A stretch of 64,000 bases of DNA, from NCBI GenBank assembly GCA_029817715.1, contig JARUPY010000189.1:1178001-1242000 (forward strand). Direction: 5' to 3'. A program made the position numbers and the translations under genes. The stretch comes from Melastoma dodecandrum. Its lineage: Eukaryota > Streptophyta > Magnoliopsida > Myrtales > Melastomataceae. This document shows, in pieces, positions 1-11,596 of the stretch (position 1 is the first letter of the stretch; each line of letters opens with the position of its first letter). Below the pieces are notes generated by a model. It had not been told where the DNA came from. It searched no databases and worked only from the letters and a program-made list of their open reading frames with translations.

Positions 1-596
1 TTTATTTTTCATGGCTGTAAGCATTTTATTCTTATTGTAAGACTTCATTTGATCAACTCAATCTATTTCTTTTACTTACTCGCGACCACATCTAAAAACC
101 CTGTGAGTATTATTTTCAAATATTTCCGACGTGATTCGTTTCGGCGCGAACTGTGCGAGTCGTATTCCCATATTTTCTCCAGCTAAAGATCTTTTCAAAT
201 CATGGGAACGTGGCCCCGTAATCCTTTTTCCAAAAATCTCGGAGTCAAGATCTTTTCTATTCCTCGTAGACTCTGACCCTCGTAGACTCTGACCCCGACA
301 GTCCTTTGTAGACTTAGTACTTCCCTGTCGGGCTCACATAACGATGGGTTTGTAAACACTCTTAAAGACCCCTGGACTTATGGGCTTTATAAAATAAGCC
401 CAAAATTTATGTCACGGTCTTGGTAGACTTGATATGGGTCGGCGAAATGGGTTTGTGGGTTTCTCATAAAATGGCCTGAATTTATGGGCACATCATAATC
501 AGGCCCAAGATTTTGTCATGCCAACAACTGCGCCCTTTCAATGTTATACATCAATTTAAAACTGCTTATCTTCACAACACTTGAAATCTTCAGACA
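1..596. other. No gene seen (left edge)
   Basis: I see no conserved coding sequence here. The text is probably retroelement-derived, because it runs without a clear border into the decayed repeat copy that starts near 597. A short local duplication (cctcgtagactctgacc, near 263-293) is the only visible structure. Confidence 0.4.
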
Positions 597-1290
597 TACG
601 AACCCCCAATGATGGTTTTAGATACTCAAGAAGAAGCTCCTATCGCTGAAGCAGATGACTCCCAGGTCAACATTTAGGAAGACCAATGTAAGAACCAAGG
701 TAGCCATAATGAGCGAGAGCATGATGGCAATGTTGTAAAAGCGAACCAAGAGGGAGGGCATATACATGCATCGAAGTCGAAGATCCAGGGGAAGAGAGTA
801 AACAACTTCATAGATTTGACCAATCTCCCAAGGAATCATCATCAACCGCCCCCGCTGTCTCAGTGCATGATCTTCAAGAAGGTGGTCTTCTTCGATAGGA
901 AATCTCGCGAGAATCTCAGGATCGACTTTAGGCGATAGTTCACATCATCGAGGAAACCCCTTCAGCTTCCATGCTCCTTCGAGGGATTTGCATCGCCCAG
1001 AATCATACTTTGACGCGCTCATAACTAATGAGATTTGGAATAAGTTCATGTAAATGCCCAAGGAATCATCTGCAAATCGACTGGATGAGCTTGCAATAAT
1101 TTGCTATGTTGCCAGCTTGCGCTGTGAGGAGCTATAACTTCAAGCCCAATTAGAGTCGAAGGAATGTGAACTTGAAGTTGTTCACTCTGAGGTGGAAGGT
1201 CAGATAGCGAGATCGAAGCGTTCAAAGCCATCATCGAGCAAGAGAAGATTAACAGAACGTCAATCGAGCAAAAGTTACCTTCTGCGCTAT
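597..1290 (+). pseudogene. Copy A of a duplicated coiled-coil coding remnant
   Basis: This stretch is clearly homologous to 3980-4735: the same order of blocks recurs, such as gatggttt, tcgaagtcgaagatcc, ggaatcatcatc, gatgagct and attagagtcgaagga. The right copy can be read in longer pieces as a glutamate- and lysine-rich coiled coil; this copy has more stops and shifts. It appears to be the older or more damaged half of a tandem duplication about 3.4 kb apart. No function can be assigned. The likely context is the non-pol part of the Ty3/gypsy element whose pol lies on the opposite strand at 5.7-8.6 kb. Confidence 0.5.
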
Positions 1291-1882
1291 TATTGAGCTT
1301 AGCTGCTAGGTCGAAGGAGGTGATTAGATGCCCAATCCTGACGATGTTGGAGAAATAAATATAACATATTTACTTTGTGTGTGGGTGTTTGCGCCGATAA
1401 CGTATTCGGGCCGACTAAACACGTCGGGAATTGTGAGGGACTAATAGTGTTTATGAAATGTGGTCTCCATGACATTACGAAAAACTGTAATGTAAAGCAA
1501 AAGAGTAAGAACACAATAACACGGGATCTTTGAATGATGGTCATGTTTAATTACAAAGATTGACTGCATATTTATACAAGAAATTAATCTTATCCAAAGG
1601 ATAATTGCTAAATAAAACCGCTAACATAATTGCTATACACATTTTACACATGTTTTATTTACACTAACTACACACTATCTACTTCGACCAAGTCTTGATG
1701 AAGTTCCCACCGAAAAATGGCTAAGTCTTGAAACCTCAACCGATACTCTTCCTTCAAATGTCACTCCCTTCGATAGCATTTCGATCGAGCTTTATTTTGT
1801 ACGTACTTTGACGCATTCCACTTCGACACGCTTACTTCGACGTCCTTGAACTTCGACCGAGTACTCCTTCGACCGTACCGCA
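1291..1882. other. Non-coding spacer, possible LTR debris
   Basis: There is no supported gene. A block starting near 1347 with TGTTGGAGAAATAAATATAA and a TATA-like tatttataca near 1569 resembles LTR sequence, but I found no partner copy or target duplication. From 1680 to 1880 the motif cttcgac recurs many times, as it does across the neighbouring retroelement. Confidence 0.3.
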
Positions 1883-3978
1883 ATGATAGGCCTTGCAATC
1901 AATGAAGCCAAAAAATGGCTTTACCGTGTAAACATTGAGCCTCCCTCATACGACACGTATTACTTTTTCGACGAACGTTTCAATTGTGGGGGGTGCCTTT
2001 TCCAGAAAATCGTACGCTCCATCTTTCCAAACTTCTCTCTCAATCCAAGTAACTTCCCGAAACCCTAGAATCACAATGTCTCGCGCTCCTATCAACACCA
2101 CCCCTATCGGTGGCGACGGGGCGATGCTTTAAGGCCATTTCTGAATATCAGGATCCCACATATCTTTGGGCTTGACGACGGATGTGGAAGACAGCGAAAC
2201 AAGCCTTGATAAACAAGTTCCCCCATCAGTAACCATCGGCCCCTTTTTCCAAGCCGTCGGCTTTCATCCAGAAAAGGTGAACTATGATTATCTATATCCT
2301 TCTGCTGGCTTGCCTATTCATAAGAGAGATTTTACGGACCCTTCCTACTAGACCAAGTCTTCGATTCAGGATAGTCTATACTTCTTCCTGACGATTGGCA
2401 CGTCTATGGGTTATAGTGAGTGGGGCAGAATGGTAGCGGCGAGGTATCTACCATAATATTAGGTTATCAGTCGAGGGAATGCTCTGCAATCCTAGACTAT
2501 TGGCTGCTCTGTTATCCCTATGGGATATCAATACCAACAGCTCTGTGCCAGACAATTCGGATTTATCCAAAGCCCGGCTCTGCCACACTTCAGATCTTTC
2601 AACACGGACTTCTCAAGGCGCACTTATGTTCCTTTTTTTGAAGAGAAGATAGTAAGTTTTCTTGAATCTACTACATACTGGAATTCTCTTTAAGTTTAAT
2701 TATACTTTGACTTATGTGAGGTTGTTCACAGGTCTTTCAAATAATTGAAAGCCCGACAATGGAAGTGGTATTTCCAGTTTCTCATGTGTCAACTGGAACA
2801 ACTTGGACCATTGATCAAATATTATGCAAAGTGTTTAGGAAGATCAGGGAGATGTCGAAGTTTCCTGACTCCGCCACAGGGGTTGCAGACCTCCTAGAGG
2901 ACTTCCTAGATAGGCTGCTTTCCAGGACAGAGAAAGCCTTGTTACCTGGTGAGTTTTTTTTTTAATACATATAAGCACTTGTTCAGTTTCACTGACTGAT
3001 TAGCAAAATTATTGCAGCCTCGACTGAAACTCTCTTGGCTAGTCGACCCAGGTTTCTTAGGTCGAGAACGAGATCATCCCCACCAGAAAATTCCTCAAGG
3101 AAATCCCATAGAGGTAAAGGAAAATCTATTTTAATCGAAGAACCACGACCCGAGCCTCCTCATCCCAAGGCTAAATGCAAGCTGCAGATCGATACTTCTT
3201 CAGAAGAGGAGATTGTATCTGATGTTCCTCTATCAAAGAACCTTAGAGGAAAATCATTACTGTCAAGTGCAGAGTCGACCCAAGTTCCTCCGCCAGTAAG
3301 AAGTGAAGAGACATCCAGAGGAAAAGAACCTGCAATGGTAATATGAAAATTTAATTAAGTATTCCAAGTCTCTAAAGACTAATCCAAACTCTTTATCAAT
3401 GGCTTTACAACCCATCAGAAGATCGACGGCGCCTAATTTAGCCTCAATGTCTGTAACAGCACCGTATGGTGCTGCGAAACTTACAAAGGACCCTCCTTAG
3501 GCATCAACACAAGAAATGGGTTCCACACCTACTACAGGAAGGGTAAAATTCTTTCCCTTTGATAATACAAATGTCATAAGAAGATCAAATTTTAACTCCC
3601 TTCTGTTTATGCATACTTAGTTAAAGAGATATTCTCGCCGAACCTGGTTAGAACAGGTCGACTCAGATAGTTCGATCGATGAAGGAAATGTTGAGAGCGA
3701 GAACATTGAAAAAGGAAACAGCGTAGAGTATGCTGCTGATGAACACGTCGATACTGGGAATGTCGAGACAGAGCCCCTCGACCCAGAGGATGCCAACATT
3801 GGTGGTTCCTCGTCGACGCAAGAGCATAATTTACCGCTTGTGGAGGCTGAAGAGCCTGAGAATCTCCCGCACGAGGTCGACGAAATGATCAATGAAATGA
3901 TGGTAAAGTCCTCAACTGTACCACTTATATGTTGTATAAAAATTTTAAACTGCTTATTTACACATTATCTAATATTTT
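1883..3978 (+). pseudogene. Decayed multi-exon-like ORF, antisense to the gypsy pol
   Basis: A series of plus-strand open pieces (about 1883-2132, 2166-2351, 2420-2641, 2759-2965, 3035-3346 and 3600-3900) is separated by AT-rich gaps that often look like introns. Examples are a gtgag after cttgttacctg near 2949 closed by ttattgcag near 3018, and gtaatatg after cctgcaatg near 3337. The 3035-3346 piece is rich in Ser, Arg, Lys and Pro and looks disordered; 3617-3900 is acidic on the plus strand. The arrangement fits an additional intron-bearing ORF carried antisense by a Tat-lineage Ty3/gypsy element, possibly of the plant-mobile-domain type. I did not recognise that domain with certainty, so this is inference. 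Confidence 0.35.
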
Positions 3979-3979
3979 C

Positions 3980-4735
3980 AGTCATACGATCCATCTGTGA
4001 TGGTTTCTAAAATTCGAAAGGACCCCTTTGGCACGCCAGATGGTTCTCAAGCTAACGTTGAAGGAGGCCAAAATGTGATTCCGGATAACCCTCTCGAGCA
4101 AGAAAAGGTGGATTATACTACAGAGGAGAAAGGCACCTGAACGACGTCGAAGTCGAAGATCCGGATGAAGGGCAGTTGCCGGAACACAAGTTTGATCCTT
4201 CACCCAGGGAATCATCATCGACTACCCCTGCTGTCTTGGGGCATGATCTATAGGAACACGACCTTCTGAAGGAGATAGACACTCTGCTTCGACAGGACAT
4301 CTCCAGGGAATCCCTGTATGGACTTCAGATAATTGTCAGTATTATTGAGGAGGGCCCTTCAGCTTTAGAGTTTCTACAAAGGATTCGCACCGCCCTCGAC
4401 TCATATTGCACATCGTGGGAATCCTACTCTGACACGCTCATGGCCGATGGTATTTGGGAGAAGTTCATGCAATCGCCCAAGAAATCCTCAACAAATCAGC
4501 TAGATGAGCTCACAAGAACTCGTGATTATGCTAAGTCGCTCTATGAGGAGTTATAGAAGGAAGTCTCCGAACTTCATGCCCAATTAGCCCAACTTCTTGC
4601 CCTATTAGAGTCGAAGGAGCATGAGCATGAAGTTGTTCGATATGAAGTGGAAGGCAAAGATGTTGAGATCGAAACTCTAAAAGCCTCCCTCGAGCAAGAG
4701 AAGATCGACAAGGCGTCGATGTAGCAAAAACTCCA
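3980..4735 (+). pseudogene. Copy B of the coiled-coil coding remnant
   Basis: This is homologous to 597-1290 and better preserved. The plus strand encodes a run rich in Glu, Leu, Lys and Ala with heptad-like spacing (for example SLYEEL, KEVSELHAQL and EIETLKASLEQEK), interrupted by in-frame TAG codons near 4553 and 4722. It reads on from the piece ending near 3900 after an intron-like gap, so it is probably the C-terminal coiled coil of the same antisense ORF. Function unknown. Confidence 0.45.
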
Positions 4736-4798
4736 GGCGTTTGATGTGGTTGACGTTAGAAAAACTAGGCGTTTGATGTGGTTGACGTTCGAAAAACA
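4735..4798 (+). repeat. Tandem duplication, 2 x 32 bp
   Basis: Two adjacent 32-bp units begin aggcgtttgatgtggttg at 4735 and 4767 and differ at only a few positions near the unit ends. This is a recent local duplication at the end of copy B. Confidence 0.85.
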
Positions 4799-5710
4799 AA
4801 CTTAGTTTATTTGTTTCAATCTTGAATGTCCGGAGTTACACCGAACCTTGCATTTTTTTCACCAACATTTAATGCCAATGACTTTCCTCAACAACTTCTT
4901 GAATCACGTGACATTAATGGTAATCGTATCTATTCAAAACCTTACTGTTTCATGAGGCGACAAGCCCGACCTGTTATCAATCAATAAAACTATTAAGATT
5001 CTGACAATCTCGTCGCTACTAGTAAATCCAGACTATTTCGATTCTCGAAATCTTGGAAATCAATTTCCTGCATTAAATGTTTGACCTACAAATAGAGCCT
5101 TTTTGGAAGACAAACTTCATCTTCTTTATTCGCCCTACTTTGTCTTTTCAAGATGTCCCGTCGAGAAGCGTTTTCTTTGAAAATCATCTCTCTGAATCCA
5201 AAGCCTAAGTTCATAACCTTAAATCCCTTTAAAGCCTAGGTCCACAACCTTACGCAAGTGATTTCTTATGTCTCTCCTTTCGCTTCCACCTAGGTAGAGT
5301 GAGAATGCGAGTTGGAGAATCCTTCTCCTATCTTGTTCAAGGTAGAGAAGAACGAGATAGGTGGAGTGTTCGAAATTTGGCATCCTCAGCCTGCTTCGTG
5401 AAGGTGAATGAGCTTGAAGGCGCTCTTCAAAAGGATGAGCAGAGCAGCAGGAGAAAAAGGAGGGACCCCAAGGATGCAGTGCAACAGAGCCTATCAGAGG
5501 AGTACCGTCAAAGGAGAAGAAAGGAAGAATCGTCATGATAACCGCAACTGCAGCTGTTGCATCTGACCTTTGTGTCCACGACAGTTCCGGGACATTCAAA
5601 AGGCCATGTTATGCTTTAGGCTACCACGGTGTAATAGGTTTCTTAAATATTATTGTCGATTGTCATTTATATCACTTTTCATGTAATACAAAATCGACAA
5701 CTGTAATGGA
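4799..5710. other. Spacer, LTR-like in places
   Basis: No gene is supported. The segment around 5090-5160 (ctacaaatagagcc followed by a T/C-rich run) looks like a plant TATA region and short leader and may be a piece of an LTR in plus orientation. Open frames at 5219-5770 show no family resemblance and overlap each other on both strands. Confidence 0.3.
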
Positions 5711-6151
5711 TTATTTATTTTTGACCAATCCCACCAACTGTGAACACAATTCGGGACATTTACTTTGAATTTCCCTTAAATGTGCCTGCAACAGTATGGG
5801 TCGATGTTTCTTAAGGTATTTCCCATTAACTTTTAAAGCATGTATGTCGCCATTCAAGTTTGACAAATGATAAGCGTTCTTCGAATATACTTCATCGACT
5901 TGAAATGGACCTTCCCAGTTAGGAGACCATTTTCCAAGGAAATAATCTTTCTTTCCAACTGGGAGAAACATTTTCGAGACTAAATCGCCATGGATAAAAG
6001 ACTTCACCGTAACTCGTTTGTTATAGTTTCTACCGATTATTTCTTTTTGAACTTGGATTCGATTCAAAGCCTTGAAACGTCTAGACTCTAGTCCTTCGAT
6101 TTCCAAATACATGGCTTCATCATAATCAAGAACATCTTTGTTCTTATGCAT
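5711..6151 (-). pseudogene. Gypsy integrase C-terminal fragment
   Basis: 146 codons match the integrase tail of plant Ty3/gypsy elements: GDLVSKMFLPVGKK, then KWSPNWEGPFQV and the closing NGKYLKKHRP. In intact elements this part follows the D,D-35-E core and contributes to DNA binding. The core and the zinc-binding HHCC region are absent upstream, so this is an isolated tail left by an internal deletion between about 6160 and 6600. Confidence 0.8.
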
Positions 6152-6723
6152 TTATACTTAAATTGACTTGTAACGAGTTTCAATGGGAAGTATTGCGTTG
6201 TGCCCATACACTAAGCTATAGGGGGACTATCAAATGCTTTGACGTTTTGTAACCCTTAGAGCCCACAATGTATCTTGGAGCAAAGTATGCCATTATCGAG
6301 GGTTACTTTCAATCATCTTCTGAATATTATTCCGGTGTTAGTGACTCCTATGGTTGGGCAACGTTTCATTTTATATGTTGTTGTCGGAGACCGAGTTATT
6401 GGGTCATACATTGTGGTAAGACCGAGTATGACCTTACAATCTTCTGAGACAATTCAAAGCTTACCTTGGAGCTTTAATTGTCTCAAAGGCCTGCTGGTGA
6501 ACATTTGTTCAGACAAAATCAGCTTTACCACGCAATAAAGTGGAAAAAACTTTTGTCTTCTCAGGGATATTGCCAATAAAGCGTCTTAGATAGTTTATTT
6601 AACCTAAGAAACCTTGCAATTGCTTCATTGTCGATGGAGGACAAAGATCTTGGATAGCCTTAATTTTTCCAAGATCAATCTGAATCCACTTTTTATGTAT
6701 TAAAAACCAAGAAACTGGACCGA

Positions 6724-7840
6724 TCAAATGCCAAAGGCACATTTAAGGGGGTTCAATTTAAGATTATGTTTCCTCATGTGGGAGAAGGCTTGTCGCAAAT
6801 CATTGACGTGATAGTCATCCGATATGAATTTGACAGCAATATCATCGATGTACACTTCCATAGTTTTCCCAATCAAGGAATCGAAGATAAGATTCATCAC
6901 TCTTTGGTAAATTGCCCCTGCGTTTTTCAATCCGAATGGCATGACCACCCATTCGAAAATCCTAAAAGGATAACGAAACACGATTTTGTAAAGGACATGA
7001 TTGAATGTCCAGAAGTTTTGTCGATAAACTCATCAGCGATTGGTATAGGATATTCATCCTTTGGTTTCGCTTTATTTAAGTCTCTGAAATCGATGCATAC
7101 TCTCACTTTACCATTTTCCCTCTTCACAGGTACGTTCGATGATATCCAATCAGTTTACCTTGAGGTTCGAATGTATCCGGCGTCGAAGAGCTTCTTTACT
7201 TGGTTGTAGACACTTTGGCGATATTGAGCTGCGATACGTCGCGGTGTTTGCTTGACTGCTTTTACATCGGGTTTGTTGGGAGTTTGTGTTCCACTAAACC
7301 TCTATCAAGTCCTGGCATTTCAGTATAATCCCAAGTATAACAATATTTCAATTCTTGCAGTGTTCGTAACATCGAACAAAAGAGATTTTCATTGATCATA
7401 CTACTAATGAAAGTTGGTAGAGGAACTTGCTTTGTTCCCAAGTTCAACGTCTTAAGAGCATCGCATGACGTCCGTCGATCTTCAGAAGAACCCAAGTTAA
7501 ATTGAAGACAATACGTTGTTTTATTCAACATAGGATGTATTACAACACTAGTCAAACCCTTACACGATTTCAAACCAAGGTTCGACTCATCCTCTTCGGC
7601 ATGCTGGTCGGGACTATCAACGTCCAGCGAACTGGCATCTGAACACAACCATAGACTAACCTTAGACCTTGCTTGCGTATACACTCGTAGTCGCTCCATA
7701 ACATCGGGGACTACGTCCTTTTTGTCTTTAAGCATCGCTGTCCTCCCGAAGGAGTCTGTCGAGCTCGACATCCAAGTTAGTAACTGCATTCTCCTCTGCA
7801 CTATCGATTTTTCCCTCATCGATGTTATCATCCAATCCAA
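6724..7840 (-). pseudogene. Gypsy reverse transcriptase fragment
   Basis: The minus strand encodes, in several frames, the pre-RT motif ending WDYTEMPGLD, then the finger motif KVRVCIDFRDLNKA (about 7060-7127), the palm motif VMPFGLKNAG (about 6920-6950) and the catalytic YIDDI (about 6850). The stretch that normally carries the first catalytic aspartate (SFMDGFSGY-like) is disrupted: the reading changes frame and part of the motif is missing near 6980. RT activity is therefore not expected. The two fragments overlap out of frame at 6927-6981. Confidence 0.75.
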
Positions 7841-8240
7841 GTGCTGTTTTTATTGCCTTAAGACATCCGGCCAACATTTCCTCACGCCAAGCTTGGGCAG
7901 CGGCTTCGACTTCCACAGGAACTTGGTTAGAATCCCAACCAGTGGGTGCATTGACATTGGGGTGAGGGGGACCTCCATATGTGGAAAGGTACTCGAAGGA
8001 CCCAGATGACTCATCGAGTGGGCCGAAATTTGGGCCACCAAGATGATACCTCTTCTTCAAGCTGAGAACCTTAACAATTCCGACAACTGCTCCTCTAAAG
8101 ATTTCAACTATGTTAATATTGGGAATATGAATCGATTCAGCCGGAATGACTTCTACTTTCAACTCTAACCAGAGTATTAATTCTCGATGAAGAGTAGAAG
8201 GAATAGCAAGACCCTTATGCAACCAATCTCTCCCTAACAA
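7728..8240 (-). pseudogene. Gypsy protease-RT linker fragment
   Basis: A 170-codon open piece begins with GRDWLH, the hallmark near the end of the retroviral-type aspartic protease in Ty3/gypsy polyproteins. It continues into the acidic, low-conservation linker before RT (GGPPHPNV, DEGKIDSAEE). The catalytic D-S/T-G should lie upstream, above 8240, but that part is frame-broken and I could not see an intact triad. It overlaps the next fragment, which continues toward RT in another frame. Confidence 0.65.
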
Positions 8241-8590
8241 AAAAGGCAGTATTCATAACCAAGATTTGGGACATCAATAGAATATAGTCGTGAGATATTA
8301 CATTTTCAAGTCACTCCCAATATTTTAGTTCAGTTCAAAACATAGATGAAATGATCTACCTTATTGGAAGGTTCTCGATATGATATAGCACCCCAATGAA
8401 GGAGAAAGCCTCGATGTGCCAGGACATTGGAGAGTCGGGGACTGTAGCGACCATGCATCTAATCAAAAGGATCATCAGATATCTTCTTGGACCACTATCA
8501 AAGATAGTTCTGCTGAACATCATTGTCCCGTCGAACATCGAGCTTACTAAGAGGAGCATAAATACCAATTTTGGGGGAAAAAGTTCTTAA

Positions 8591-9352
8591 ATTTATGATA
8601 GCTACATCCTTTTATCGCGTCGAGATATTTGTGTCTACACGAAATAGTGTTATTAAAATAAATCATGATTCCTAAAAGGTTTTATTTGAGCACCTAACAA
8701 AAAAAAGAAAAAGCAAAAGAAATGTCAATCACATTTTCTAGATATGACATATTTTAATGATATATTTTAGATAAGACTCATGTGATTAAATAATAAGTCC
8801 AACATAATTATTTATGTAGTTTAAATGTGGCGTCTTAATGGTCTAACTTATATGTCGACCTTATCAAACACGTGGCTCGTAATTGCAGCTCTATGTTTTT
8901 CAATGATGACTATTTATGTTAAAATATTGGCCTAATTATCAAGCCCTCTCACTCATTTGGGAGCATCTTATTAACTTAGCGAACTTCTCGGGCATTGTCT
9001 CTGTACATAGTCGACAACGAAGTTCTGGTGATAGATGTCCCGGTGTTCTTTGTCAAATCAAACTTCTATGGCCTCATTATTGCGTTATTGAAAACCCGTT
9101 GGATAAAGCTCTACAACCCCAACATCTTCATCAAAATATTTTCCTAATGCTCCAGCATATATTCGACAGAGCTACCAGTTGGCATTACCAATATCCAGCG
9201 AGTATATAATCAAGTTACTTTTACATGTACTTTCGTGTGATCATAATCATACTAAGTATGACAATTTAATAAACCATTTCAAGTTGGAGTTCGAAATCAA
9301 GCGTACAAAATAACATTTATTCTTCAAATGAATGTATTTCTTAAATAAAGAC
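8591..9352. other. AT-rich spacer without a gene
   Basis: No conserved coding frame or RNA gene is visible. The open frame at 8916-9209 has no recognisable domain and is flanked by AT-rich text. The right end at 9353-9357 is the ATTCA target duplication of the next element. Confidence 0.5.
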
Positions 9353-9357
9353 ATTCA

Positions 9358-9637
9358 TGTTGTAATACAACGAACAAGAAGAAAGAAGATTGAGACAATA
9401 CACAAGAGAAAGAACGTAGAAAGGGGGAAATAGTTTTTTTATTGATTTTAATCAAACCTACAAAATGCTTCTTACAAGGCCCTCTATTTATAGTATAACC
9501 AAATGAAACGTTTCGGTAGATGAAGGGTCTCGGTATATGAAAGGTCTTGGTAGATGAAGAGTCTCGGCGAGTGAGAAGTCTTAACCATTACTTCTAGGAG
9601 TCATTATGACATTCACTTATTACAAATAATTATAACA
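9358..9637 (-). repeat. 3' LTR of the 9.4-13.7 kb copia element
   Basis: This is a direct repeat of 13473-13745. The minus strand carries a TATA-like CTATAAATAGAGG around 9480-9492. It begins and ends with TGTT/AACA. Many scattered differences from its partner show that the insertion is not recent. Confidence 0.92.
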
Positions 9638-9760
9638 CTCCCCCTTGAATGTCAATTATGATATTGCCTCTTTAAAAACCTTACCCGGAAAACCTAGTGG
9701 GAAAAAAACCATGGTCAAGGAAAAAAGAGTACAATATTTTTACTCCCCCTCTTCATAGCC

Positions 9761-11130
9761 TCATCGTAGATCTCCAAGTCTATGCATATCGATTTTATGT
9801 CTAAACCTCTCAAAGGTCATCGCAAGCAAAGCCTTTTTAAATAAATCTGCCAAATTATCTAAAGAACGAATTTGTTGAATGTCAATATGACCACTCTTCT
9901 GGAGATCGTGTGTGAAAAAGAATTTTCGTGATAGGTGTTTCGTTCTATCGCCTTTGATATATCCTCCTTTCAGTTGAGCAATGCAAGCAACATTGTCCTC
10001 AAATAATGTCGTCGGGACATTCTTATTTACATGTAAACCACAATATTCTTTAATGTGATGTATAACAGATCTCAATCATACACATTCTCTGCTTGCTTCA
10101 TGAATCGGTATAATCTCATAACGATTAGTAGATGTGGCAGTAATAGTCTGCTTAATAGATTTCCAAGATACAGCAGTACCACCACATGTGAATACATAAC
10201 CCGATTGAGATTTTCCATTATGAGGATCGGATAAATATCCTACATCTGTATATCCTATCAATTTTGCTTCAGGCGTATAATGTTAATATAAACCCAAATC
10301 CATTGTACCTCGAAGATATCTAAATATGTGTTTTATCCCATTCTAGTGTCTCCTTGTAGGAGATGAATTATATCTTGCTAATAAATTTACAGCAAATAAT
10401 ATATCAGGTCTAGTATGACTAGCAAGATACATTAGAGCTCCAATAACACTAAGATATGGTACTTCAGGATCAATTAGTTCTCCATAATTCATTCGAGGTC
10501 GAAATGGGTTTTTGTTTACATCCAGCGATCTCACGATTATTGGACTACTCAATGGATGCGCTTTATCCATATAAAATGCTCAATCTGTAAGCCAAGACAT
10601 AACATTGTTTTCCCAATATCTTTCATCTCAAATTCTTTCTTGAGATAATCAACTGTCTAAGTCAGTTCATCTGTGGTTCCAATGATAATTCAAATCGGAA
10701 TTAGTATAAATTGTGATCCAGATCTCTTAATAAACACACATGAACATATTGGATTATTTTGATATCTATTTTTCAACAAATATTCACTGAGACCTTTATA
10801 CCACGTACGTCCAGATTGTTTCAATCAATATAAAGCTCTTCATAATTTGACCAAGTAAAGGTCGCGACAATCTGAATTACATGCTTCTGGCATTTTGAAT
10901 CCTTCGGGGAGTTTCATGTATATGTCGTCTCTATAGAGGCATATAAATATGTTGTAACGACATCCATCAATCGCATCTACAATTTCTCATGAATTGATAA
11001 ACTTATCAGATATCTAAATGTTGTTGCATCCATCACGAGAGAACATGTCTCCTCATAATCAATATCAGGTGCCTGCGAGAATCCCTAAGCAACAAGTCAA
11101 GCCTTATATCTGACAATATCATTTTTCTCA
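9761..11130 (-). pseudogene. Copia RT and RNase H remnant
   Basis: Three well-preserved minus-strand blocks are visible. 10343-10570 has LMYLASHTRPDILFAVNLLA, the end of RT. 10076-10261 has GYTDVGYLSDP and SQSGYVFTCGGTAVSWKS, the start of RNase H. 9761-10075 has LFEDNVACIAQL and DLFKKAL, the end of RNase H. Frames are separated by stops at about 10075 and 10260-10340. RT upstream of 10570 is heavily degraded. Confidence 0.75.
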
Positions 11131-11596
11131 TTTCTTGTCCTTACAAATACCCATTTATAACCGATTGGTTTTACACCTTCAGGTGTACGTACAACAGGTC
11201 CAAAAACTTTATGCTTTACGAGCGATTTTAACTCTGTTTCAATCGCATCTTTCCATTTTGACCAATCATTTCTTTGTCTGCATTCTTCAACAGACTTTGA
11301 TTCAAAATTCGCAATATCACTTATAATATCACATGTTATAGCATATGCAAATTTTTCATCGACGTTGATTTTATGTCGATTTCACCTTTTTCCAGTCAAA
11401 ACATAGTTTACAGAGATCTTTTCATTTTCAGGTACCTGTGACTCTTCTAGAATCATACTCTCAATTACTGGAGGCTGTTATAGAGCGTTGTTCCCTCAGT
11501 TTGAGCCTTTATTTTTCTTTTTCGAGGATTTTTATCTTTGCTGACAAGTCTACCACGTTTCACTTGCACATTAGGCTCATTTGCAATCTTAGTCTG

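Larger units (their letters stand above)
5711..8590 (-). mobile_element. Ty3/gypsy pol remnant, Tat/Athila-like
   Basis: Read on the minus strand from 8590 downward, the order is protease-linker (GRDWL motif), reverse transcriptase, then the integrase C-terminus, which is Ty3/gypsy order. The linker and RT residues resemble the Tat/Athila clade of plant elements. The RT is internally deleted; RNase H and the zinc and core domains of integrase are missing between the RT and the integrase tail, so the element cannot be autonomous. I found no LTR pair around it. Confidence 0.8.

Noticed and set aside
1345..1675. Possible complete LTR starting TGTTGGAGAAATAA
   Set aside because: No second copy, no target duplication and no defined end; kept only as a weak note.
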